Under the pieces are notes generated by a model, which was not told the origin of the DNA, ran no database searches, and was given only the letters and a program-made list of their open reading frames with translations. Below are positions 28,213 through 36,687 of a DNA stretch of 64,000 nucleotides, piece by piece (position 1 is the first letter of the stretch; every line of letters starts with the position of its first letter). Source of the stretch: Selenomonadaceae bacterium (GTDB taxonomy: Bacteria; Bacillota; Negativicutes; Selenomonadales; Selenomonadaceae); contig JAFZIV010000053.1 of assembly GCA_017554235.1 (NCBI GenBank), forward strand, positions 1 to 64,000, in the 5' to 3' direction. A program made the translations under genes and the position numbers.

Positions 28213-29514
28213 TTATTTAGTCAAATTTCTTTTCAACTCGACGGTAAATTTTGTGCCGCGTCCCGGTTCAGAGTAAACAGAAATTTTTCCGTCGTGTATG
28301 CGCAAAATTTCCGTAGCTATCGCCAAGCCTAAACCGTTGCCGCCCATTTCGCGAGACCTTGCCTTATCGACGCGGAAAAATCTGTCAAAAATTTTTTTCT
28401 GATCTTCCGGCTCAATACCAATTCCGCTGTCACTAACTGAAAAAGTTGTTTTCTGCGAATCCGTTTCACCAAGCCTTACTACGACGCTGCCGCCATTCGG
28501 CGTGTACTTAATCGCATTGTCGACGAGAATCAAAATTAACTGCTTTATTTTCTGTTCGTCGCAATCAATGATAACTTTTTTAAATCCTTCACCAATTAGC
28601 GAAATATCTTTTTTTTCAGCAAGCGGCGTCATCATACGCACATTTTGACTTAGCAAATCTCCCAAGTCGGCTTGCTGAATTTTTACTTTCAACGCGTTAT
28701 TATCGCTCCGCGCAACCATTAATAAATCGCTGACAAGTTTCGTCATCTTTTTAACTTCGCTTTTAACGTCGCCGATAACTTCTTTCAAAAACGGTTCTTG
28801 AATTGACGGGTCTGCTAAAAGTAAATCTGCTGACGCCATAACCACTGAAAGCGGCGTCCTAAGTTCATGAGAGGCGTCTGCCGCAAATTGTTTTTGTTTT
28901 TCGTAAGCTTCCTTAAGCGGAATTATTGCGCGTCCTGCCATTGCGTGACCAAATACCGTAGCGATTATTAACGCAACTATGCCCAAAATTATCAACATAT
29001 ACGTTGCTTTACGAAGTCCCGAATACAACGCGGTTACATCTTTGCCGACGTAAATTATTTGTTCTATTTCGTTGACGCGAATAACTTTTGAAGTCATCAT
29101 CACGTTTATTAGCCGCCCGGATTCGCTCGGCAAATCGAATACTTGAACCTGCGCGGCAGTAAATTTTTCCGGCGACATAAATTCCAAAATAAACGGCTCA
29201 ATCCTAAATGAGGCACGCACAAAATTTAAAAGTTGTCCGTCCGGCGTAAAGATATAGAAAAATAATCTGTCATTAGCATTTTTGTAATAACGTGTTTCAT
29301 CAACAGTTATGTTAGGATGCTGAATTTGGTAGGCTTGAGTTTCGGCAACATCCTCCGCCGCGTCGGAAATTTCTTGAGCCTGCTCTGAAAACATAGCCCA
29401 ATCCATTGACATATGCACTAAAAAAATCAGAACGCACAAAAATATTCCCATTGTAAAAGAATATACCAATGTCAATCTAAGACGGCTACTTCTGAAAATT
29501 TCCATACGGCTCAC
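28213..29514 (-). CDS. Sensor histidine kinase
   Basis: A 433-aa membrane kinase with transmembrane helices near residues 14-33 and 170-190 enclosing an extracytoplasmic sensor of about 135 residues. A HisKA H-box FAADASHELRTPLS follows near 210. The ATPase has N box LILILVDNAIKYTPNGG, G1 SDSGIGIEPED and G2 GGNGLGLAIA. The second start (MEIFRSS) is possible. It is 34 bases downstream of its response regulator. Signal unknown. Confidence 0.9.
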   Translation of the reverse strand: MSRMEIFRSSRLRLTLVYSFTMGIFLCVLIFLVHMSMDWAMFSEQAQEISDAAEDVAETQAYQIQHPNITVDETRYYKNANDRLFFYIFTPDGQLLNFVRASFRIEPFILEFMSPEKFTAAQVQVFDLPSESGRLINVMMTSKVIRVNEIEQIIYVGKDVTALYSGLRKATYMLIILGIVALIIATVFGHAMAGRAIIPLKEAYEKQKQFAADASHELRTPLSVVMASADLLLADPSIQEPFLKEVIGDVKSEVKKMTKLVSDLLMVARSDNNALKVKIQQADLGDLLSQNVRMMTPLAEKKDISLIGEGFKKVIIDCDEQKIKQLILILVDNAIKYTPNGGSVVVRLGETDSQKTTFSVSDSGIGIEPEDQKKIFDRFFRVDKARSREMGGNGLGLAIATEILRIHDGKISVYSEPGRGTKFTVELKRNLTK

Positions 29515-29548
29515 CTTTTTAGGGCTTAGTGAAAAACCTTTTCCCTAA

Positions 29549-30223
29549 TTACGCTTCCAAACGATAACCAATGCCGCGAACAGTTTTAATCGCAATACTT
29601 CCGTCAACGTCGTTTAATTTTTTGCGCAAAATCTTCATATACGAATCAATATTGTTTGACGTAATATCGCGTTCAAGTCCCCAGATTCTGTCCAAAATAA
29701 TTTCACGCGGTACGACGACACCCAAATTTTGTGAAAGTAAATCAAACAGCTGAAATTCACGCGGTGAAAGTTGTATGACTTGATTTTTTTTCTTCAAAAC
29801 TTTTGTTGTACGATTCAAAGTAAATTCGCCGACTTCTACAATTTCCTGCTGAATTTTTTGACTTGTACGCCGTCCCAACGCACGCAGTCTCGCCAAAAGT
29901 TCCTCAAACTCAAACGGCTTTACAAGATAATCATCTGCGCCCGCGTCAAGTCCCGTTACGCGATCTTCAATGGTATCTTTCGCCGTCAACATTAAAATTG
30001 CTTTCTCGTAACCGGCTTCACGTAATGCGCGGCAGGCGTCAATCCCTGACACATTAGGCATCATCCAATCCAAAATCAAAATGTCATATTCTGAAAACAT
30101 TGCGTATTCATAAATGTCCGCGCCGTTGACTATCCATTCAACTTGTACGCGGTTTTGCGTCAACATATATTGAATTAATCTGCCAAGTCTTTTATCATCT
30201 TCAGCAAGTAATACTCTCATCAT
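29549..30223 (-). CDS. OmpR/PhoB-family response regulator
   Basis: A 224-aa regulator. The receiver domain has acidic pair EDD at residues 8-10, the phospho-acceptor Asp in LILDWMMP near 53 and Lys in YLVKPFEF near 103. The DNA-binding winged helix spans about 128-224 (LSPREFQLFDLLSQNLG, IAIKTVRGIGYRLEA). GGAGG precedes the ATG. It overlaps the end of pth by 23 bases. Confidence 0.94.
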   Translation of the reverse strand: MMRVLLAEDDKRLGRLIQYMLTQNRVQVEWIVNGADIYEYAMFSEYDILILDWMMPNVSGIDACRALREAGYEKAILMLTAKDTIEDRVTGLDAGADDYLVKPFEFEELLARLRALGRRTSQKIQQEIVEVGEFTLNRTTKVLKKKNQVIQLSPREFQLFDLLSQNLGVVVPREIILDRIWGLERDITSNNIDSYMKILRKKLNDVDGSIAIKTVRGIGYRLEA

Positions 30224-30818
30224 TTTTTATTTCCTCCAAAATTTTTTTCTCACGTTTAGGATTAAATTTATTCATCGCAATATCAATACCTTCACGGAAA
30301 ATACAAATTACGGCGGGTACAAGTTCATCAAGCGCGGCAGAAATTTTTTTAGCGTCATCTTCATTGAAAGGGCTAAGCACATGACCGTTGACTGTCCAAT
30401 TTGCGGGAGGTCGCCCAATCCCAATTCTGACACGCGGAAAATTTTTTATTCCGCCGAAATTTTGAATAATCGAATCAACGCCGCGATGCCCGCCGCCACT
30501 TCCCAAAGGTCTTAAACGAATTTTCCCAACAGGTAAATCCATATCGTCATGAGCAACAATTAGATTTTCGACGGGAACTTTATAAAAATTCATAAGCGGT
30601 ACAACTGATTCTCCGCTGGCATTCATAAAAGTTTGCGGCTTAACGATTAAAATTTTTTCACCGTCCAAAAAAGCTTCGGCAACCTGCGCGGAAAAATTAT
30701 CTCGCCAAATTCCTGCGCCTAATTCGGCGGCAAGTTTATCAGCCAACATAAAGCCGACGTTATGTTTTGTCGTTGCATATTCATTAGTTGGGTTGCCGAG
30801 TCCCACAAAAATTTTCAT
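30201..30818 (-). CDS. pth: Peptidyl-tRNA hydrolase
   Basis: A 205-aa enzyme freeing tRNAs from peptidyl-tRNA. Catalytic His19 in TTKHNVGF, KPQTFMNASGESV near 61 and HDDMDLPVGKIRLRPLGSGGGHRG near 91. I start it at ATG 30818 ([10 protein letters not shown]), which shares one base with the uppP stop (TGATG); the open frame upstream lies within uppP. Confidence 0.95.
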   Translation of the reverse strand: MKIFVGLGNPTNEYATTKHNVGFMLADKLAAELGAGIWRDNFSAQVAEAFLDGEKILIVKPQTFMNASGESVVPLMNFYKVPVENLIVAHDDMDLPVGKIRLRPLGSGGGHRGVDSIIQNFGGIKNFPRVRIGIGRPPANWTVNGHVLSPFNEDDAKKISAALDELVPAVICIFREGIDIAMNKFNPKREKKILEEIKNDESITC

Positions 30819-31657
30819 CAGACAGGGTCTCCTATGAAGAATAAGTAACCGAGTACGATTATTCCCAAAATTATTCTGTACCAACCAAAAGCCGTGAAGT
30901 CATTCTTTTTGATGTAGCGCAGTAAAAATGTTATCGACAAAATAGAAACGATAAACGCGGTTATCATTCCGACGGCAAGAATTATTAATTCCGCCGAGTT
31001 GAAATTAAAACCAAATTTGACCAGCTTTAACAAACTTGCGCCGAACATTACGGGTATAGCTAAGAAAAATGTAAACTCTGCCGCAACGACGCGACTTGTA
31101 CCGAAAATTATACCGCCCAAAATTGTTGAGCCACTGCGCGAAGTTCCCGGCACTAACGACAGTACTTGGAAAATACCGATTATCAGCGCAGTTTTGTAAT
31201 CAAGTTGTTCAAGCTTGTAAAATTTAGGCGTGCGGTAACGGTTGAAATGTTCCACGACAATAAAAATTATTCCGTAGAAAATCAACGCTCCCGCCACGAC
31301 CGGTGCAGTCATAAAATGTTCTTCCATGAAGTCATTGAAGGCTAAACCTATAACAGCCGCCGGTATGCAAGCGATTATAACTTTGTACCACAGCTGAAAA
31401 GTTTGCTTACGTTGTACGTCAGTCTTGTATGGTGAAAACGGATTTAATTTTCCAAAATTCAGCACGACGACCGCTAAAATTGCGCCCAACTGTATCACGA
31501 CAAGGAACATATCCATAAAGCTTTTTGTAACGTCGAGCTTTATAAATTCGTCGACAAGAATCATATGTCCCGTTGAAGAAATCGGCAACCATTCCGTAAG
31601 CCCTTCAACAATTCCAATGATGATTGTTTTTAAAATCTCTGCAAAACTTAATTCCAC
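30818..31657 (-). CDS. uppP: Undecaprenyl-diphosphatase (BacA/UppP family)
   Basis: A 279-aa integral membrane protein with about eight helices. Family motifs are [14 protein letters not shown] near residue 20 and [13 protein letters not shown] near 168. It dephosphorylates undecaprenyl diphosphate so the carrier can be re-used for wall and surface polymers, and can raise bacitracin tolerance. The start is GTG 31657 after AAGGAG. First gene of uppP-pth-response regulator-kinase. Confidence 0.95.
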   Translation of the reverse strand: MELSFAEILKTIIIGIVEGLTEWLPISSTGHMILVDEFIKLDVTKSFMDMFLVVIQLGAILAVVVLNFGKLNPFSPYKTDVQRKQTFQLWYKVIIACIPAAVIGLAFNDFMEEHFMTAPVVAGALIFYGIIFIVVEHFNRYRTPKFYKLEQLDYKTALIIGIFQVLSLVPGTSRSGSTILGGIIFGTSRVVAAEFTFFLAIPVMFGASLLKLVKFGFNFNSAELIILAVGMITAFIVSILSITFLLRYIKKNDFTAFGWYRIILGIIVLGYLFFIGDPV

Positions 31658-31672
31658 GTGTAAACTCCTTTT

Positions 31673-31742
31673 TAGTGAATAGTGATTAGTAAATAGTTAA
31701 TAGTGGAAATTACTACTTACTAATGCCTATTAACTATTAACT
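31673..31742. repeat. Heptanucleotide repeat array upstream of uppP
   Basis: AGTGAAT, AGTGATT, AGTAAAT, AGTTAAT units, a short spacer, then inverted copies (CTTACTA, CTATTAA, CTATTAA). It overlaps the last codons of the M50 gene at its right end. Confidence 0.75.
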
Positions 31743-32376
31743 AAAGAAAAATTCCAACAATCGCTTGGAAAATTCCTAAAATGAATCTCTGCAGCGGTAC
31801 AAAGATATATCCCAAAATTGGCGTCATTAAGAAAATCAACAGTATTATAAAACTGTAACGCTCAAGGTAAACGAAATTTCGTGCCAATTCATACGGCAAT
31901 AAATTTCTCAAAATGTGCGAGCCGTCAAGCGGCGGTATTGGCAACATATTGAAGATAGCAAAGTTTATGTTGATTATCATAATCAGCTGAATTACCGAGT
32001 TTGCGCCTTCCGACAATTCTACGCCGAATTTCAAAAGTAAAACCCAAACTATTAATGCCAAAAACGCCATAAATAAATTTGCCATTGGTCCCGCTAATGA
32101 AACTAAAATGTCATCTCTGCGCGGGTGACTGAAATTATTTGCATTTATTCTTACGGGTTTAGCCCAGCCGAAGTGTACGATAAACAACATTAACAAGCCG
32201 AATATGTCAACATGCGCGGCGGGATTAAGCGTCAAGCGTCCGTCCATTTTCGGCGTATAATCTCCCAGCGCGTAAGCTATCCTTGCATGCGCCCATTCGT
32301 GAATAACCATTGCAATGATAATGCCCGGCAAGGATACCACTGCGCCAATTAAAAATCCTCCAAAATCATCTAACAT
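31741..32376 (-). CDS. Site-2 protease family membrane metalloprotease (M50)
   Basis: A 211-aa protein with about six membrane helices. The zinc motif is HEWAH in MVIHEWAHARIAYALGD at residues 24-40, and the third ligand lies in NMLPIPPLDGSHIL near 143. It lacks the PDZ domain of RseP, as in the short YwhC/YdbD-like group. Its start overlaps the Doc gene by 11 bases. Substrate unknown. Confidence 0.88.
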   Translation of the reverse strand: MLDDFGGFLIGAVVSLPGIIIAMVIHEWAHARIAYALGDYTPKMDGRLTLNPAAHVDIFGLLMLFIVHFGWAKPVRINANNFSHPRRDDILVSLAGPMANLFMAFLALIVWVLLLKFGVELSEGANSVIQLIMIININFAIFNMLPIPPLDGSHILRNLLPYELARNFVYLERYSFIILLIFLMTPILGYIFVPLQRFILGIFQAIVGIFL

Positions 32377-32785
32377 TTAAAAACCTCTCTCTACTTTTCA
32401 GCCATAAAGATATTTCGTCAGGCGAAATTTTACTGTCCGCAATATCAAGCCCCAGTTGAACAAGTTCTTCTTGAGTGTATTCTACATCAATATCATTAAC
32501 CATAAGATAGACCAACATTGCGTGAAGAGCAACTCTTTTATTTCCGTCCACGAATCCGTGATTTTTCGTCAAACCGTATGCCAAATGCGCGGCTTTGTCA
32601 AAAATCGTTTCATATAAATCTTGACCGCCGAAAGTTTGAAACGGCGCATTAACCGCTGATTCAAGCAAACCAAAATCACGAATACCCGCGCCGGTTGCAA
32701 AATCTTTATTGCCTTCTAATTCTGCGTGAAATTGTAATACGTCTTTTAAGATAAGCTCAATTTGTTGTTGAATTTTACCGCTCAT
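32366..32785 (-). CDS. Doc-type Fic-domain toxin (death on curing)
   Basis: A 139-aa Fic/Doc protein. The active-site loop NHGFVDGNKRVALHAML near residue 76 keeps H-x-F-x-D-G-N-K-R, the form seen in Doc kinases that phosphorylate EF-Tu. Its ATG overlaps the stop of a 49-aa upstream frame as ATGA, so the pair is translationally coupled. It lies in a run NUDIX, antitoxin, Doc, M50 protease. Confidence 0.85.
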   Translation of the reverse strand: MSGKIQQQIELILKDVLQFHAELEGNKDFATGAGIRDFGLLESAVNAPFQTFGGQDLYETIFDKAAHLAYGLTKNHGFVDGNKRVALHAMLVYLMVNDIDVEYTQEELVQLGLDIADSKISPDEISLWLKSRERFLNVR

Positions 32786-32931
32786 TTATTTGATAATACC
32801 TTGTAAGCTTTTTTATTACGCTCCATAAGAATTTTTGAGACACGCTCAATTTTTTCTTTAACGGCGAGGCTGTTTGCACTCGTCAAAATAATTTTCTTAT
32901 CGTCCGACCGCGAAACATTTTCATTACGCAT
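32782..32931 (-). CDS. Small antitoxin candidate partner of Doc
   Basis: A 49-aa frame starting MRNENVSRSDDKKII with GGAGGG 7 bases before the ATG. The rest is a charged helix (SLAVKEKIERVSKILMERN) ending KVLSNK. Position before the toxin, ATGA overlap and size suggest an antitoxin. It does not look like Phd, whose N-terminal DNA-binding fold is longer. 14 bases separate it from the NUDIX gene. Confidence 0.7.
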   Translation of the reverse strand: MRNENVSRSDDKKIILTSANSLAVKEKIERVSKILMERNKKAYKVLSNK

Positions 32932-32945
32932 AAAAATCCCTCCGA

Positions 32946-33515
32946 TTATTTTTTATGAAAAATTTGTTTTGCCAAAAGTAAAATAGAAATGATAGACTTG
33001 GCGTCAATAATTTTTCCCGTTTCAACCATCTGCAACGCTGCCGTCAACGGAACTTTTACCACGTTAATAAATTCGTCGTCGTCAGGATGTTGTGCGCCCT
33101 TAGTTAAATCTGTCGCCGCGTACAAGTGAATATATTCATCACTAAATCCAACAGTCGTGGCTATCGTCGTAAGCTTCCAAATTTTTCCTGCAGTGTAACC
33201 CGTTTCTTCGGAAAGTTCACGCTCCGCGCAGATTATCGGATCTTCGCCCTCAATGTCAAGCTTACCTGCGGGGACTTCCAACGTAACTTGTCCGACGGGA
33301 TAACGGAATTGACGCACCAAAATTATTTGATTGTCAGGCAACAACGGAATTATCGCCGACGCGCCAGGATGTTTAATCCATTCGCGTATAGCCTTATGTC
33401 CGTTCGGAAGTTCGACTTCATCTTTGCTGACGTGCAACAGTACACCGTCAAAAACTTTTTCGCTTGAAATTTTTTTCTCTACCAAATTTTTATCGTCTTG
33501 GTCAATCATTGACAT
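32946..33515 (-). CDS. NUDIX hydrolase, ADP-ribose pyrophosphatase type
   Basis: A 189-aa protein. The NUDIX box GKLDIEGEDPIICAERELS-EETGY is near residues 83-107. The flanking regions (ELPNGHKAIREWIKHPGASAII before; VGFSDEYIHLYAATDL after) match ADP-ribose pyrophosphatases. Probably hydrolyses ADP-ribose or a related nucleoside diphosphate. It lies just upstream of the Doc module. Confidence 0.88.
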   Translation of the reverse strand: MSMIDQDDKNLVEKKISSEKVFDGVLLHVSKDEVELPNGHKAIREWIKHPGASAIIPLLPDNQIILVRQFRYPVGQVTLEVPAGKLDIEGEDPIICAERELSEETGYTAGKIWKLTTIATTVGFSDEYIHLYAATDLTKGAQHPDDDEFINVVKVPLTAALQMVETGKIIDAKSIISILLLAKQIFHKK

Positions 33516-33535
33516 TTAAATTTACCTCCATTTTT

Positions 33536-33598
33536 TAGTAAATAGTGAATAGTGGTCAGTTTTTTACTATTCACTATTTACTGTTTACTATTCACTAG
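33536..33598. repeat. Heptanucleotide repeat array between NUDIX and hybrid kinase genes
   Basis: AGTAAAT, AGTGAAT, AGTGGTC units followed by inverted CTATTCA, CTATTTA, CTGTTTA, CTATTCA units, forming a long hairpin-capable sequence that touches the hybrid-kinase stop codon. Confidence 0.75.
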
Positions 33599-36500
33599 TC
33601 TAAATATTTTTTCAAAGTCATTAAAAGTTTCGGAATATCAAGCGGCTTTGCAATATGGTCATTCATACCGGCTTCAAGTACATTATTTTTATCTTCGTCA
33701 AAGGCGTTGGCAGTCATTGCGATAATCGGAACAGTTTTAGAATCTGCGCGGGTAAGTTTACGAATAACTTTTGTTGCTTCATAACCGTTCATAACAGGCA
33801 TCTGAATATCCATTAAAATTGCGTCGTAATAATTCGGCGAAGATTTTTTAAACATTTCAACCGCCTCTGTACCGTCCGTTGCCTCGTCAATATCCAATTC
33901 CATTTCTGACAAAACCATTTTAGCAATCTCGCGGTTTACTTCAATATCTTCAACCAACAAAACGCGCTTGCCTTGAAAGCTGGTCTCTGAAAGTTCATCA
34001 GCCTTTTCTTCTTCGACATGTCCCGTAACTCTGGATAAAGCCTTCTTTAAATCTGACGGGAACAACGGCTTAGTACAAAATCCCGTAACACCTGCCGCCT
34101 TTGCCTCGTCGATAATATCTGTGTAATCGTAAGCCGTCAAAATTATTATCGCCGCAGATTCTCCTGCAATTTTCCGAATCTGCCGAACAGTTTCAACGCC
34201 GTTAAGTTCCGGCATAAGCCAATCTACAACGTAAACGCCAAAAGGATCGCTGTCATTAATCGCTTTCCTTGTGCGGAAAATCGCTTCACGCGGCGAAGTC
34301 GTCCACTCACTACGCATACCGATTTTATTTAACATTTCCGTCAAGGAGTCGCAGGTATGAAAATCATCATCAACAATCAGCGCGTGCATACCTTCAAGAT
34401 TGCTAAGCGGAATTGGGTTAGCTTCCTCAACAATCTTTAAGTCAAGCTTAACAATAAATTCACTGCCTTCACCTTTCTTGCTCGTAACGCTGATTGTGCC
34501 GCCCATCAACTCAACCATCTTTTTGGTTATCGTCATACCTAAGCCCGTGCCTTGTATGCCGGATTTTGTGCTTGTCGCCTCTCTTTCAAACGGGTCAAAG
34601 ATATGTTTTAAAAATTCTTCACTCATACCCATTCCGTTATCCTTGACGCGAAATTCATACGTCGCAAATCCAGCCTTATCAGATTTATATTGCGAAATTG
34701 TAAAGTTAATCGTCCCCGTCGATTGCGTGTACTTAATCGCATTGCTTAAAAGATTTATCAAAATCTGATTAATTTTAAGTTTATCAGCAAGTACATCTTC
34801 ATTTTGAATTTTTACGGCGTCAATCTGGAAACTTTGTTGCTTGGCTGTAATTTGCGGCTGAATAATATGTATCAAACTGTGGACGAGTTCAGAAAGGTTA
34901 CAATCTTCTACTTGAACTTCGACGCGCCCGCTTTCAATGCGGCTCATATCAAGAATATCATTTATCAAGCCCAAAAGATGTTTGCCCGACGTTAAAACTT
35001 TTTCAAGCGAATCTTTAACCTGCACTTGATTTTCAAAATTTCTAAGTGCCATTGTCGTAAAGCCAATAATCGCATTCATAGGTGTGCGTATGTCATGGCT
35101 CATATTGGAAAGGAAAGTTGTCTTAGAAATATTTGCTTGCTGTGCCTGATTAAGAGCGTAAGCCAAAGCCTGATTCTGCGCCATTGTTTCGCGGGTTTGT
35201 TCGTCGACGTTTACAAAACCTATTCCTACGGCGTGAATTTCTTCCGAATCGTCAATTCGTGCAACTCGAATCATCGCGTAATATTCTTGTCCGTCACGAG
35301 CCGCTAAAAATCTGTGCGAAATAATATTTTCAGTCTTAAGCCGTTCCCTTAAATTTTGCGGCGAAATAAATTTATACGCGTCCGCTCTATCTCCCGCAGT
35401 AACATTATTTTCAATGTATCGTGCAACAAAATTACTGAAAGATTGTATCGTATCGCCTTCATTATAACTGCTGACACCTGCCGTTGAACGATAACAAGTC
35501 CCCTCGTCTGTGTCCAAATCGTAATAGTAAACCGTGCGATAATCTGAACTCAATGCGCGTATCATTTCGTTTTGATGATTACGCCGCCGCTCTTGTTCCA
35601 AAAGCTTATTCTGCAGAGAAATTTTTTCTTCCATTTCGGCACGCTTAACTTGATTCGTCGTTTCGGAAATTTCTTTTTCGTGAATAATCTGCGCGGTACG
35701 TTTTGCCTGTTTTAGTATAAAGCCGCAAATAATCGCCATAACCAAAATTGTCAACATCATTTGAATCATACTGCGATCCATAATTCCGTTGCTTACGGCG
35801 TCGATCTGCTCACCTATAGAATCTTCGCGAATCAGGCAAATTAACATCCAATCAGTATTCTCAATCGGCGTGTAGATTAAAAGTTCATCATGATTTTCTT
35901 CAATGGCAAATGAAATTAATCCTATGTTACCTGCTTGAAAATCTGCGCGGGCAGTTTCAAGGTTATATCCGGCGTTAAATTTGAAATTTTTTATTTCGTC
36001 AAAGAGGTTGGCGGTATTGGAAAATCTTTGGTTATTGGTGTGCGTTAAAGGTTCTCCGTTACGGTTGTACAAATTGCAGACAGTACTTTCGCCGCTCTCA
36101 TGCATATGGTCTTTGTCTAAAACATTTTCAAAGTTGACACGAACAAACGCGCGGACAATTTGCGTATCCATAAACGGCTTTGCTTTCATCTCAACTTCGA
36201 CAACCGAGCTGTCAGGTTCAAAGTTGGAGAAAGTTTCCTGCGCAGTGTAAGCTTTACCGGTGGCATCAACTAAAATAATTTCATTAACGTCGCTGATAAA
36301 CTTAATTTGACCAATCCAATTTTGAAGTGCGGCTTGACTTTGTAAATCAGCCTCATCAATAATTTCAAGTGCGTTATTAATGTGAACGGTAATAAGCTTT
36401 AACCGAGATTCGACAAGTTTTTTACAATGTCCCGATAAATCTTTCAAGTACAATCTGCTGACAGAATGAATTGCGTCATCAGTATCACGTTGCGCACTTT

Positions 36501-36624
36501 TGCTGATCCAAATGCCGGTGAAAATTAGAACTGCCGCCAAAATTACCGCGCCGACTGCCATAAGCTTAAACGATTTTTGATTCTGCTCGTCGCTCCAAAA
36601 ATTATCTTCGTCCAAAATTATCAC
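33595..36624 (-). CDS. Hybrid sensor histidine kinase with two receiver domains
   Basis: A 1009-aa inner-membrane kinase. Transmembrane helices near 20-41 and 286-305 enclose a Cache-like sensor of about 240 residues. A coiled coil (305-350) and a PAS-like segment follow. The HisKA H-box SNMSHDIRTPMNAIIG has His near 510. The ATPase (about 610-735) has LINLLSNAIKY and GTGLGMTITK. Receiver 1 is at about 750-870 with Asp in VVDWLMPELNG, and receiver 2 at about 890-1005 with Asp in LMDIQMPVMNG. No Hpt domain is present, so phosphotransfer must leave through a separate protein. It lies next to the EAL protein gene. Confidence 0.9.
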   Translation of the reverse strand: MIILDEDNFWSDEQNQKSFKLMAVGAVILAAVLIFTGIWISKSAQRDTDDAIHSVSRLYLKDLSGHCKKLVESRLKLITVHINNALEIIDEADLQSQAALQNWIGQIKFISDVNEIILVDATGKAYTAQETFSNFEPDSSVVEVEMKAKPFMDTQIVRAFVRVNFENVLDKDHMHESGESTVCNLYNRNGEPLTHTNNQRFSNTANLFDEIKNFKFNAGYNLETARADFQAGNIGLISFAIEENHDELLIYTPIENTDWMLICLIREDSIGEQIDAVSNGIMDRSMIQMMLTILVMAIICGFILKQAKRTAQIIHEKEISETTNQVKRAEMEEKISLQNKLLEQERRRNHQNEMIRALSSDYRTVYYYDLDTDEGTCYRSTAGVSSYNEGDTIQSFSNFVARYIENNVTAGDRADAYKFISPQNLRERLKTENIISHRFLAARDGQEYYAMIRVARIDDSEEIHAVGIGFVNVDEQTRETMAQNQALAYALNQAQQANISKTTFLSNMSHDIRTPMNAIIGFTTMALRNFENQVQVKDSLEKVLTSGKHLLGLINDILDMSRIESGRVEVQVEDCNLSELVHSLIHIIQPQITAKQQSFQIDAVKIQNEDVLADKLKINQILINLLSNAIKYTQSTGTINFTISQYKSDKAGFATYEFRVKDNGMGMSEEFLKHIFDPFEREATSTKSGIQGTGLGMTITKKMVELMGGTISVTSKKGEGSEFIVKLDLKIVEEANPIPLSNLEGMHALIVDDDFHTCDSLTEMLNKIGMRSEWTTSPREAIFRTRKAINDSDPFGVYVVDWLMPELNGVETVRQIRKIAGESAAIIILTAYDYTDIIDEAKAAGVTGFCTKPLFPSDLKKALSRVTGHVEEEKADELSETSFQGKRVLLVEDIEVNREIAKMVLSEMELDIDEATDGTEAVEMFKKSSPNYYDAILMDIQMPVMNGYEATKVIRKLTRADSKTVPIIAMTANAFDEDKNNVLEAGMNDHIAKPLDIPKLLMTLKKYLD

Positions 36625-36649
36625 CTCGCTTCGATTAATGTTAAGGGAA

Positions 36650-36675
36650 AAGTGGTCAGTGGTCAGTGAAAAGTA
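36650..36675. repeat. Short heptad repeat array
   Basis: AGTGGTC, AGTGGTC, AGTGAAA, AGTAATT units between the EAL-protein gene and the hybrid kinase gene. Confidence 0.65.
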
Positions 36676-36687
36676 ATTCTTAATTAA

